NCBI GenBank assembly: GCA_030685025.1
Contig: JAUXWC010000035.1
Location: forward strand, 1 to 32,832
Source: Rhodoferax sp.
GTDB lineage: Bacteria; Pseudomonadota; Gammaproteobacteria; Burkholderiales; Burkholderiaceae_C
Length of the DNA: 32,832 nucleotides
Direction: 5' to 3'
Below, piece after piece: positions 24,128-32,832 of the stretch (position 1 is the stretch's first letter; each line of letters starts with the position of its first letter). The notes beneath the pieces are model-generated. The model ran no database searches and had not been told where the DNA came from. It saw only the letters and a list, made by a program, of their open reading frames with translations. A program made the position numbers and the translations under genes.

Positions 24128-25228
24128 ATGGAATACCCTTTGTTCCCGCCACCGCAGCTGCTTCCCCTTGAACCAATCCTCAAGAGGATTCCGGTCAGCT
24201 TGCTGCCATGGATAGCTGAAAAACATGTCCAATATTTGGACGATAGAATTCACAAAATTGATCGCTTGACCGACTACCTCGCGAATTGCGATCAAGTTGC
24301 ATCCGAACGAACAGAATTCATTGAGTTCGTCGATTCGTGGGCTCGCAAGAACTCGCCCGATCTTCTTCAATATCTCTCGGAATATGCAACACGGTTCGCT
24401 GGGGTCCGGGATCAAGTAGAGCGGCTCTGTGATCGCGTACTTGATGATCCCACGCTTTGGAGCACTTCTCACAGCCTGCTAGCGTTCTGGGAAGCATTTA
24501 CCAAAATAAATGAGATAGACAGTCTCCACGGAATGTTCCTCACGTCCGGCCGTTGGTATATCAACGCGATGCTCCCCGCAGTCAAAGAGCTGGTGTATTG
24601 CTCTCTTCCGGCCGAAGTGAGTGAGGATCAGAGACAAACAATTTCATACGACATTGCGCGGCGTGTCATCACTCCCCGGTTTGCGATCGTTACAGAGAAA
24701 TACGACCATTCGTTAGAGCGGCGATTTGGCATGGCATTCATGCGGACGCTCCAATACTACGATCGCAAGCTGCTGTTTTTGTTCGAAGTGATGTCCGGCG
24801 TCAAATATGAAAGTGATCTCACTCTGAAAGAGTTTGTGGTCGATGTAGGCGAACATCCGGATCCGTGGGCGCATCTCCTGGAGATGGGGGTATACCCTCC
24901 ATTCGGTTGGCATGAACTTCACGCAAGCCGAAGAGCCCGGCGACCAGCAAGTGAAAAACAGGCCGCGCTGTCCATGCTGATGCAGCTGATACCTCCCGAG
25001 TATGCAGAACGCGCTAAACGCGCATTCCACGTTTTGGAAGTGCTCAAGAGCTATGAGCTCAACTACAACAACTACAACTACAAGGGAAAGTTTGGTCTGG
25101 TATCGAAATATCAGTACTGGCGCACGGCGGAACTCTTACCTGAGGCACAGCGGCAAGAGTTTTTTGACACCATCTTGCTTGATGGTTTCTATGACGCATT
25201 CGCAATCGTAAGGAAGGCATTCGCCTAA
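24128..25228 (+). CDS. Helical middle subunit of the split dikinase (putative)
   Basis: This 366-aa protein is almost wholly alpha-helical and carries no catalytic motif I recognise. It begins 13 bp after the preceding stop and ends 15 bp before the swivel-domain gene. In rifampin phosphotransferase and similar dikinases the order is ATP-binding domain, helical substrate domain, phosphohistidine domain. This gene fills the middle place, and its length and helical content fit. A Tyr/Asn-rich segment, YELNYNNYNYKGK, near residue 315 is encoded by imperfect AACTAC repeats. Substrate binding or acting as the docking platform for the swivel is inferred from position only. Confidence 0.7.
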   Translation: MEYPLFPPPQLLPLEPILKRIPVSLLPWIAEKHVQYLDDRIHKIDRLTDYLANCDQVASERTEFIEFVDSWARKNSPDLLQYLSEYATRFAGVRDQVERLCDRVLDDPTLWSTSHSLLAFWEAFTKINEIDSLHGMFLTSGRWYINAMLPAVKELVYCSLPAEVSEDQRQTISYDIARRVITPRFAIVTEKYDHSLERRFGMAFMRTLQYYDRKLLFLFEVMSGVKYESDLTLKEFVVDVGEHPDPWAHLLEMGVYPPFGWHELHASRRARRPASEKQAALSMLMQLIPPEYAERAKRAFHVLEVLKSYELNYNNYNYKGKFGLVSKYQYWRTAELLPEAQRQEFFDTILLDGFYDAFAIVRKAFA

Positions 25229-25243
25229 CAAGGGTGAGAAACC

Positions 25244-25579
25244 ATGGCTAAAGAATATGTCGGGATCAGTGCTTCCGAGGGCCGCGCAGAAGGGAAAGTA
25301 CGCTGGATACTTTCCGCAGACGATGTGACCTCGTTCGAGGTCGGCGAGATACTTTTGGCCAAGATGACCTCACCAGATTGGGGGGAGCTCTTCCAAAAGG
25401 CAGCAGCGGTAGCCACAGAACAAGGAGGAATGCTGTGTCATGCCGCAATCGTAGCGCGCGAGGAAGGTATCCCAGCAGTCGTTGGAATAGGTGAGGAACT
25501 CCGGGAAATCCAAAATGGAACAGTAATTGTCGTTGACGCCGACGAAGGGAAATTAGTCGTAGTGGGAGGCATCCCATAA
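25244..25579 (+). CDS. Free-standing phosphohistidine swivel domain (PEP-utilising mobile domain)
   Basis: This 111-aa protein is one PEP_mobile domain. It has LLAKMTSPDW (usual strand and Pro), then the active-site motif TEQGGMLCHAAIVAREEGIPAV with the phosphorylated His at position 66, then NGTVIVVDADEGKLVV. In PEP synthase, PPDK and rifampin phosphotransferase this domain carries phosphate from the ATP site to the acceptor. Here it is a separate protein, as in a carrier subunit. The ATG at 25244 follows AAGGGTGAG. Close spacing (15 bp) to the helical gene shows co-transcription. Confidence 0.93.
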   Translation: MAKEYVGISASEGRAEGKVRWILSADDVTSFEVGEILLAKMTSPDWGELFQKAAAVATEQGGMLCHAAIVAREEGIPAVVGIGEELREIQNGTVIVVDADEGKLVVVGGIP

Positions 25580-25652
25580 TTTGCAATAGTGCGCTATAGT
25601 GCAACTTACACAGGTCGATTAGCCGTAATGGGAGGCACCCTATGATTTACAA
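25552..25652 (+). repeat. 35-bp imperfect direct repeat across the swivel-hydrolase junction
   Basis: Bases 25552-25586 and 25618-25652 match at 29 of 35 positions, and all six differences are transitions. The first copy is the 3' end of the swivel gene with its stop. The second supplies the ribosome binding site GGGAGG and the first codons of the hydrolase gene. The start region of the hydrolase gene may therefore have arisen by duplication of its neighbour's end. Confidence 0.75.
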
Positions 25653-26289
25653 GATAGACCCTCGAAGGACCGCATTGCTCGTTATCGATGTTCAAAAAGA
25701 GTATTTCAAAGCGAATGGCCCGGCATACATACCTGCTAGCAAGAAGGTCCTTCCGAACATATTACAGGCAATCGACATTGCACGTAAGAATCAGATTCTC
25801 GTGATCTATATTCAACATGTTAACCGAGCCGACGGCTCTGACATCGGGCGGATGGCCGATTTTGGTAGTCCGGACGATGAGAAGTCGTTTGTAGAAGGGA
25901 CCCCGGAAGTGGACCTTGTGGCCGAGTTGTCACCGGTTGCAGGCGAAGTAACGGTCCAAAAACGTCGTTACAGCAGCTTTGCTGGTACTGACTTAGAATC
26001 CGTATTGCGCACTAAAGATATCAACACCGTCATTATCTCTGGCTATATGACAAGTTTCTGCTGCGAGACAACAGCTCGCGATGCTCACAGCAGAGATTAT
26101 CGAGTTTTGTTTTTGGCAGACGCAAACGAAGGACCGGATCTTACAAACGTGGCGGGCGATGTCGTGCCGCATGACGCTGTGCTGAATTCCACGCTAACGG
26201 CACTTGCAGCCGGATTTGCCGAGATCGTTACGATTGCAGACTTGAACGCACGCTTGACCGATAAGGCCAAGAAGGGTCGCGCCCGATAA
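25642..26289 (+). CDS. Isochorismatase-like cysteine hydrolase
   Basis: This 215-aa protein is of usual length for the family. Triad residues: Asp16 in ALLVIDVQKEY, Lys107 in TVQKRRYSSFAGT and Cys140 in GYMTSFCCETTARDA. The cis-peptide segment before the Cys is present. Members hydrolyse isochorismate, or amides such as nicotinamide, N-carbamoyl compounds and ureido groups; the substrate cannot be told from sequence. It is the last gene of the operon with the split dikinase, 62 bp after the swivel gene. It could cleave an amide or enol ether in the phosphorylated product, or free a precursor. Confidence 0.92.
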   Translation: MIYKIDPRRTALLVIDVQKEYFKANGPAYIPASKKVLPNILQAIDIARKNQILVIYIQHVNRADGSDIGRMADFGSPDDEKSFVEGTPEVDLVAELSPVAGEVTVQKRRYSSFAGTDLESVLRTKDINTVIISGYMTSFCCETTARDAHSRDYRVLFLADANEGPDLTNVAGDVVPHDAVLNSTLTALAAGFAEIVTIADLNARLTDKAKKGRAR

Positions 26290-26606
26290 CTCTGCATCAC
26301 ATGGCCCAAACGCGACTCGGAACGAGCGTCGATGTAGGCGCCTACTTCACAATGGAAAACCGCACACTTCCAAGTATGCGGATTTGACGAACCCCGGGAG
26401 CCATAAGCCAGGCGATCGCTCCTTAAGCGTGCGCCTCCGGTGACGGCCGCCTTGTGGTCGGGAGTGGATATCGGACACTGACTTGATCGAGAGAGCGGAA
26501 GCGACAGGTGTCACGCCCGTGCGTGAAAGTCGGGCATTGGCGGCGTCGGAGCGAACGATGGGGACGCCGAGACGTGATGCCAAAGAAAAAGCTCCCCACC
26601 GGAGAG
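26290..26606. other. 317-bp region between the cargo operon and the primase gene
   Basis: No gene is seen. A hairpin CCGCACACTT/AAGTATGCGG (about 26361-26382, one mismatch) followed by ATTTGA may be a weak terminator for the plus-strand operon. Near the right end lies the primase terminator. A TATCGGACACTGACTTGATCG stretch at 26468 looks like an old insertion edge, but I cannot identify it. Confidence 0.4.
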
Positions 26607-26608
26607 CT
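26582..26608 (-). terminator. Terminator of the primase gene
   Basis: On the minus strand AGCTCTCC, GGT loop and GGGGAGCT (one G-U pair) are followed by TTTTTCTTT. The hairpin overlaps the stop codon and is duplicated, weakened, at 18391-18413. Confidence 0.7.
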
Positions 26609-27386
26609 AGAACAAGACAGCGCTTTCGCACTGCTTCTCATCCATCAACGACGCCAGCTGCTCGAGCTGCTGCGCGCTGATGGCTTCGGTCAGGAAGCTC
26701 ACGACGTTCTCGATGCCGCTCTCGTACGCCGTCAATACTTGGAGGGGATCCCGTACCAGGTACAGTTCCCCCTGCGTCACTCGGTGAGCGTTGAAGATGA
26801 CATCGGCCGCCTGAAAGCCGTTCGGGAAGGTGAGGGTCGGACTTTCGCCCTTTACCGTCCGCCCGCAGTAGGCCAACAACAGACCGGCTTTGTCGTGGAT
26901 GGGAATGGCCATCCGGCCCCGCAAGATGCCCTTCGGCGCATATCCAGCACCGAAGTGGCCGCAGGTACCGGCCGACACGCCAAGCGCCTGCACGGCCTCA
27001 TGCGTGGCCTCCAAATAGGTGAGCGGGTTGAACCCCGCCTTCTCGTTCTGGGGAACAGTACCCTTACCCGGAACGGTACTGTTACCGGCGGCGGTAACTG
27101 TACCTTTCCCAAAGTGGGCAGCAATTTCGGCTCCCGCCTCCTTGGTGCCGATCTTCCGGTGGTTTGCGACAAGCTTGATGATGTCGCCCCCGCCGCAGCC
27201 GGCGAAGCAGAAGTACAAGCCCTTGGATGGTGTCACGACGAATTCGCGGGGACTGTTACCGCCGTGAATGGGGCAGCAGCCACGGAGCTGGCCGTTCGAT
27301 GCTTTCTTGGTTTCAATGCCAAGCCATGTCAGAACGTCTTCGATGGGAACACGGGTCTTCAACTCCGCGAAATCTACGAAACTCAT
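26607..27386 (-). CDS. CHC2 zinc-finger primase, ending inside the Toprim domain
   Basis: This is a 259-aa protein. The CHC2-type zinc finger is at residues 38-64 (CPIH..., then CFAGC). Next come GGGDIIKLV, a variable linker (about 90-120) and the start of a Toprim domain (RMAIPIHDKAGLLLAYCGR, then LYLVRDPLQVLTAYESGIENVV). Where Toprim enzymes have a catalytic Glu (VEG), this protein reads VRD. It stops at CESAVLF, just before the place of the DxD motif. It is therefore unlikely to be a full primase and may only recognise a template. The ATG at 27386 follows AGGAGG by 7 bases, a strong start. Two TATCCCCAC-like repeats lie upstream. Confidence 0.85.
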   Translation of the reverse strand: MSFVDFAELKTRVPIEDVLTWLGIETKKASNGQLRGCCPIHGGNSPREFVVTPSKGLYFCFAGCGGGDIIKLVANHRKIGTKEAGAEIAAHFGKGTVTAAGNSTVPGKGTVPQNEKAGFNPLTYLEATHEAVQALGVSAGTCGHFGAGYAPKGILRGRMAIPIHDKAGLLLAYCGRTVKGESPTLTFPNGFQAADVIFNAHRVTQGELYLVRDPLQVLTAYESGIENVVSFLTEAISAQQLEQLASLMDEKQCESAVLF

Positions 27387-27429
27387 GAGCGACCTCCTGT
27401 GAAGAACTGGTCGCTCCCAATTGTACCGC

Positions 27430-27461
27430 GCTATCCCCACCGCACGTCGGCTGTCCCCACC
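27430..27461. promoter_or_regulatory. Two 20-bp-spaced repeats GCTATCCCCACC/GCTGTCCCCACC
   Basis: The repeats start at 27430 and 27450, two helical turns apart, in the divergent promoter region of the primase (minus) and the 89-aa gene (plus). The core T(A/G)TCCCCAC is the same as in both arms of the 11-11-11 inverted repeat at 2962-2994. One regulator or initiator probably binds all of these sites. Confidence 0.55.
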
Positions 27462-27509
27462 ATACGGTAGACTGAACAAAGGCAGTTTGGAGTGCGGATA
27501 GGGGGGTGG

Positions 27510-27779
27510 ATGAGCCTTCTAGGTCCCTACCCGCACTTCAACATCGGCGGGAGAAAGAGAGCCACGTTGGTTAAAGACAAAGTTCCGGCCGAAAGGTCGC
27601 GAGGCAATCGCCCTCAATATATTGCGCGGGCCAAACAGGATCCGGAGAAGGATTTCATGGTCACCATCGGCGCCGCGTTTCCGTTCAACAATGGTGACGG
27701 TTTCGTGGTGAAGCTGAGCATGACACCGACCAGCTGGAACGGCGATTTCATTCTCGTGCCGCCGAAGGCCGACGAATAG
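27510..27779 (+). CDS. Conserved-looking 89-aa protein of unknown function
   Basis: The protein has an N-terminal YPHFNIGGRKRATLVKDKV, then a basic region and a C-terminal beta-rich block: DFMVTIGAAFPFNNGDGFVV, LSMTPTSWNGDFILVPP. I believe this C-terminal block recurs in small hypothetical proteins of Hyphomicrobiales, but I cannot search. A glycine-rich purine stretch (GGGGGGTGG) directly precedes the ATG; a GTG at 27492 is an alternative start. It is divergent from the primase and ends 19 bp before a strong bidirectional terminator. Confidence 0.75.
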   Translation: MSLLGPYPHFNIGGRKRATLVKDKVPAERSRGNRPQYIARAKQDPEKDFMVTIGAAFPFNNGDGFVVKLSMTPTSWNGDFILVPPKADE

Positions 27780-27798
27780 CCCGCAGACAGCAACACTT

Positions 27799-27832
27799 GG
27801 GCGACGGCTAAACCGTCGCCCCTATTTCTTTC
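27799..27832. terminator. Bidirectional terminator between convergent genes
   Basis: GGGCGACGG (27799-27807) pairs perfectly with CCGTCGCCC (27813-27821), followed on the plus strand by CTATTTCTTTC. It overlaps the stop codon of the Replic_Relax gene. Confidence 0.85.
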
Positions 27833-28806
27833 AAGATGTCGAACGACTCATGACCGGCCCTCTCCCATGGCTCGGTCAGCATGTGGCCCGTGGCGGCAGG
27901 GAGACTTCCGTACGATGCGAAGTCGGGGATGTGCTTGAACAGAATTTTTTGCGACCCTTTGCCGTCCGTAAGCTTGAGCAACTGGCGCATGATGCTTTTT
28001 AAGCGTCGCTCGCCCACGGTCACGATAGGGATGTAGACGGAAGGCAGACCGAAGTGCCGTTTGTACCCGCCATCCAGTAGCGACAGGATGCTCAACAGAT
28101 GGCGGGTGACGGAGCTGCGGCCCAAGTCATCGGTCTCCAAAGGCTCGGTGCTGCGGTCGAACTCGTGGCCTGGAAAGAAGATCTTGCGTTCGCGGCCGTC
28201 GTCGAGCCTATAGCCGATGCCCCACGGCGACCAGTCGTGCTCCTTGTTCGTCTCGATCGTCCGGCCCTGGAAGGTGAAGCGGACTGGAATAGTGAAAGGC
28301 TCGGGAGAGATGCGTGTGCTCTCAGGACAGGCCCTGTGCTCGATGATCTCTCGCGGCTGAATGAACCGCAGCGACGGGTTCGTCATGACGCCGATCTTGA
28401 ATGAGGCGGGGACGACACAAGATCCAAAATCATGGGCGAAGTCGTTGCCCAGCTTGAAAGACGGAAAGAGACCTTGTTCTCGAAGAACGGCCTTACCCTT
28501 CGCCGTGAGTGCGTACACTGCCGGGCGCCATCGGCTGTTCGCCGCCTTCCAACTATCGGCAGGGCAACGGAGATAGCCGCCATCCTTGCGCAGCCGCATC
28601 AGTTTCTTGCGCAGGTATTCGTAGCGGACAACTTGCTTGCCGTTGACGGTGACTGTCTGCGGCTTGGCGCCGAGCAATTCGCCGATGTAGGGGAGCGAGA
28701 GGTACGGGAATTCCTGCAGCAACTCGAATATCGCGATGTCGCTTTCGCGCAATTCTACGTTTGCACCAGAAGGATCGTAGTCTTTGTATCGTGAGCGGCC
28801 GGACAT
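27808..28806 (-). CDS. Replication-relaxation (Replic_Relax) family protein
   Basis: This is a 332-aa protein. The N-terminal winged helix (about 18-105: ESDIAIFELLQEFPYLSLPYI, LRKKLMRLRKDGGYLRCP, AVYALTAKGKAVL) is followed by a nuclease-like fold with the family motif FFPGHEFDRSTEPL. Members of this family (PF13814) were linked to plasmid replication and DNA relaxation, and some are proposed mobilization relaxases. It is transcribed after the interrupted ATPase (61 bp gap). No MOBP, MOBQ, MOBF or MOBV relaxase is seen in the element, so this is the best candidate for the DNA-processing protein. The ATG at 28806 follows GAGGT very closely. Confidence 0.85.
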   Translation of the reverse strand: MSGRSRYKDYDPSGANVELRESDIAIFELLQEFPYLSLPYIGELLGAKPQTVTVNGKQVVRYEYLRKKLMRLRKDGGYLRCPADSWKAANSRWRPAVYALTAKGKAVLREQGLFPSFKLGNDFAHDFGSCVVPASFKIGVMTNPSLRFIQPREIIEHRACPESTRISPEPFTIPVRFTFQGRTIETNKEHDWSPWGIGYRLDDGRERKIFFPGHEFDRSTEPLETDDLGRSSVTRHLLSILSLLDGGYKRHFGLPSVYIPIVTVGERRLKSIMRQLLKLTDGKGSQKILFKHIPDFASYGSLPAATGHMLTEPWERAGHESFDILKEIGATV

Positions 28807-28867
28807 ACCTCATTCTAATAGGCGACGGCTTTTAAGTAACCGTGCGCCACATTCAGCTATATTCCAA

Positions 28868-30268
28868 CTATACCACGTCGTCCCACTGCGGACCGCCGTC
28901 GGGTGGCTCCGTCGGCTTTGCCGGAGACGGGTCGGACGACGAGACGGCATAGCGCTCTCTCATGCTCCGCTGCAGGTCCGATTGCTCGGCCTCCGTCATG
29001 CGCGGCATTTCTTCCATCACGCCATAGGGGACGCTCACCTGGATGGCTTGAGGCGTATGCCCGCGCACGAAGGCCGCGAACGACAGGCGCGGCTGATTGG
29101 AAATGAACTCGGGTGGCGCTCGCATGTAGCGCGACAAGGTCGGCGCATCGGTGATGTTGCCGCCAGCGAACTTTACGGCGACGTTCGAAAGCGCGTCGAG
29201 CACGTTGGGCGACGTGATGTTGCTGAGCCGCTGGTGAGCCAGGATGAATCCGACTTTCTGTTTCCGCGCCTTGTCCAGCAAAGACGCGATATTCTCATCG
29301 GCGGCGATATAATCCTGGCATTCATCTATATAGCAGTACACGGGCTTGCTGTTGGTGCGCTGCTGAGTGGCTTGCACCAGCAAAGAAATAAAGAACCGCC
29401 CGAACAGCTCGCAGGCTTCCCTTCCTAAAAGCTCCATGTCGGTGTTGATGACGATGACTTTGCCGGCGTCGATCTCGCGCAGCATGCTGAACTTGTTGCG
29501 CCGGTTTTGATACATCTTGCGGAAAGTCGGGTTCTTCAGCATCCCCATGACGCGCCGCATCACCGCTTCCTTGGTCACGTTCTGGCTTTGCGTATTGAAG
29601 ACGTGCAGGAAGTAGTCCCGTACCACCTCGTCGACCTGATCGAAGTAGGGCCGGAATTCTTCGATGCCCTTGGGGGTGAGCATGCGGCGCACCGTGTCGA
29701 TGGTGGCGTCAGGAACCGCCATGGCGAGCTGCACCAGATAGTCGATCATGTCCTCTTGCTGGCCGGTCGTGCCGGAGAGGCAGAACGAGACCAGTTTTAG
29801 CGACGACATATGGAGTATCTGACGTTCGCGCGGCGAGAGGTCCGGATTGTGCTGGCCCATGTCGAAGAGGTTGAGGGCCAGGGGGTGCTCGGTGTCGGGC
29901 TGCAATACGATGAGCTTGTCTTCGAGCGCCTCGCCCTCGGCGAATATTTTTAGCTCCGTGAGGTTCTGTATAAGGGTGCGGTCCTTCTTCTTCTCCTTGC
30001 CGGCGTTCCGGCCCTGGCTGTCGATGACGATGATCGAGGCCTCGCCCCTGGCGACGCGCTCCAGGTCTTTGGCGATTTGCGACTGCAGCAATTGGGTTTT
30101 GCCCGACCCTTGCGGTGCAACGACCCATTGGTGCTCGAAGCGAGGTTGCTCCGGAATGGAGAAGGGTGCGGCGCGACAATCAAGGAGAGACACAGCGTCA
30201 ATCAGGGTGAGACTGCGCCGGGGTGGGCTGACGAAGGGAGGGCTTAAGCCCGACCGGAGGCAGTCCAC
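28868..30268 (-). CDS. 3' part of an IS-interrupted TraG/HerA-like ATPase gene (motor domain)
   Basis: This is a 466-aa frame. Its first 34 residues (30268-30167) are encoded by the left end of the IS21 element; host sequence begins at Pro35. The motor domain is intact: Walker A APQGSGKT at 51-58, Walker B YCYIDECQDY, then LDKARKQKVGFILAHQRLSNI and a GNITDAPTLSRYM segment typical of TraG/VirD4-like pumps. The missing N-terminal 257 residues are at 97-912 on the other side of the IS. Joining them across one TSD copy restores a 687-aa protein in frame. Whether the shortened protein is made from within the IS end is unknown. Loss of this ATPase may have stranded the element. Confidence 0.88.
   Translation of the reverse strand: MDCLRSGLSPPFVSPPRRSLTLIDAVSLLDCRAAPFSIPEQPRFEHQWVVAPQGSGKTQLLQSQIAKDLERVARGEASIIVIDSQGRNAGKEKKKDRTLIQNLTELKIFAEGEALEDKLIVLQPDTEHPLALNLFDMGQHNPDLSPRERQILHMSSLKLVSFCLSGTTGQQEDMIDYLVQLAMAVPDATIDTVRRMLTPKGIEEFRPYFDQVDEVVRDYFLHVFNTQSQNVTKEAVMRRVMGMLKNPTFRKMYQNRRNKFSMLREIDAGKVIVINTDMELLGREACELFGRFFISLLVQATQQRTNSKPVYCYIDECQDYIAADENIASLLDKARKQKVGFILAHQRLSNITSPNVLDALSNVAVKFAGGNITDAPTLSRYMRAPPEFISNQPRLSFAAFVRGHTPQAIQVSVPYGVMEEMPRMTEAEQSDLQRSMRERYAVSSSDPSPAKPTEPPDGGPQWDDVV
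30161..30166. repeat. Target-site duplication of the IS21 insertion (partner at 142-147)
   Basis: GAAGGG abuts the left IS end here and is repeated at 142-147 abutting the right end. With one more base (AGAAGGG) the match is 7 bp if the right IS end is one base shorter. IS21-family insertions make duplications of 4-8 bp. It encodes the two codons Pro-Phe of the interrupted gene. Confidence 0.85.
30167..30213. repeat. Left inverted-repeat end of the IS21 element
   Basis: It contains two binding-site-like units: GCGCGACAATCAAGGAGAGA (30171-30190) and GCGTCAATCAGGGTGAGAC (30195-30213). The same two units are found inverted at 32785-32832. Double units at each end are typical of IS21-family ends. 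Confidence 0.85.
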
Positions 30269-30288
30269 CCCGGCGACGATTTTTCTAA

Positions 30289-32691
<2,403 letters not shown>

Positions 32692-32714
<23 letters not shown>

Positions 32715-32832
32715 CGCCGCGCGTCAATCAAAGCGCTTGCCAACCAAACCGACAGCGTCGATCATCACTTCGCTCGGCCGCCTCGTCTCATCCTGATTGA
32801 CGCGCCGTTCTCACCCAGATTGTCGCGCTATA
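32692..32832. repeat. Terminal redundancy, right copy
   Basis: Identical to 1-141. It contains the istB stop, a TTGACGC/GCGTCAA inverted repeat (32711-32727) and the right terminal repeats of the IS21 element. The last base is the inferred IS terminus. Confidence 0.95.

Overview
The window reads as one complete circular element of 32,691 bp, not a slice of chromosome. Its first 141 bases are repeated exactly at its end. A gene cut in two by an IS21-family insertion also has its halves at opposite ends of the window, and they rejoin in frame across the junction. The host is probably an alphaproteobacterium, likely Hyphomicrobiales. This is inferred from a tRNA-Gln half-gene of alphaproteobacterial type, a DUF3768 protein, an H-NS-family protein of the short (A/T)WxGRGRxPxW type, and the style of the mobilization genes. 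A tyrosine integrase, a tRNA-derived attP and the lack of VirB-type mating-pair genes suggest an integrative and mobilizable element caught as an excised circle, or an integrating plasmid.

Layout. (1) The mobilization and replication backbone lies on the minus strand across the circle junction. It holds an AlpA-like regulator, a region rich in inverted repeats (candidate oriT), a VirD4-like ATPase, a small conserved protein, a second TraG/HerA-like ATPase split by the IS21 element, a Replic_Relax protein, and a CHC2 primase that stops inside its Toprim domain. (2) 3.6-6.0 kb encodes a nuclease-NTPase of defence type. (3) 6.2-10.4 kb is the integration/replication module: an H-NS-like silencer, the integrase, attP with flanking 17-bp repeats, iteron-like repeats in AT-rich DNA (candidate oriV), an HTH_36 protein, a coiled-coil DNA-binding-like protein and a 10-bp phased repeat array. 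(4) 10.4-15.7 kb is a restriction-like island with a DNA methyltransferase, a Z1 helicase and a PD-(D/E)xK-DUF2075 protein. (5) 15.7-18.4 kb holds a serine resolvase and several small genes (wHTH-like, DUF3768, zinc knuckle, two related small basic proteins). (6) 18.4-26.6 kb is a cargo block bracketed by two copies of the primase 3' end. It carries a GDT1-type cation transporter, a Phd-like/helical fusion protein and a four-gene operon. (7) 30.17-32.83 kb is the IS21-family element.

The most unusual content is the operon at 22.1-26.3 kb. Its first three genes look like a dikinase of the rifampin-phosphotransferase/PEP-synthase type broken into separate proteins: an ATP-binding domain fused to a terpene-cyclase-like alpha-toroid, a helical middle protein, and a free phosphohistidine swivel domain. 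The fourth gene is an isochorismatase-like hydrolase. I infer that together they phosphorylate and then process a small molecule, which I cannot name.

Family assignments rest on motifs read by eye. No database or folding search was run.
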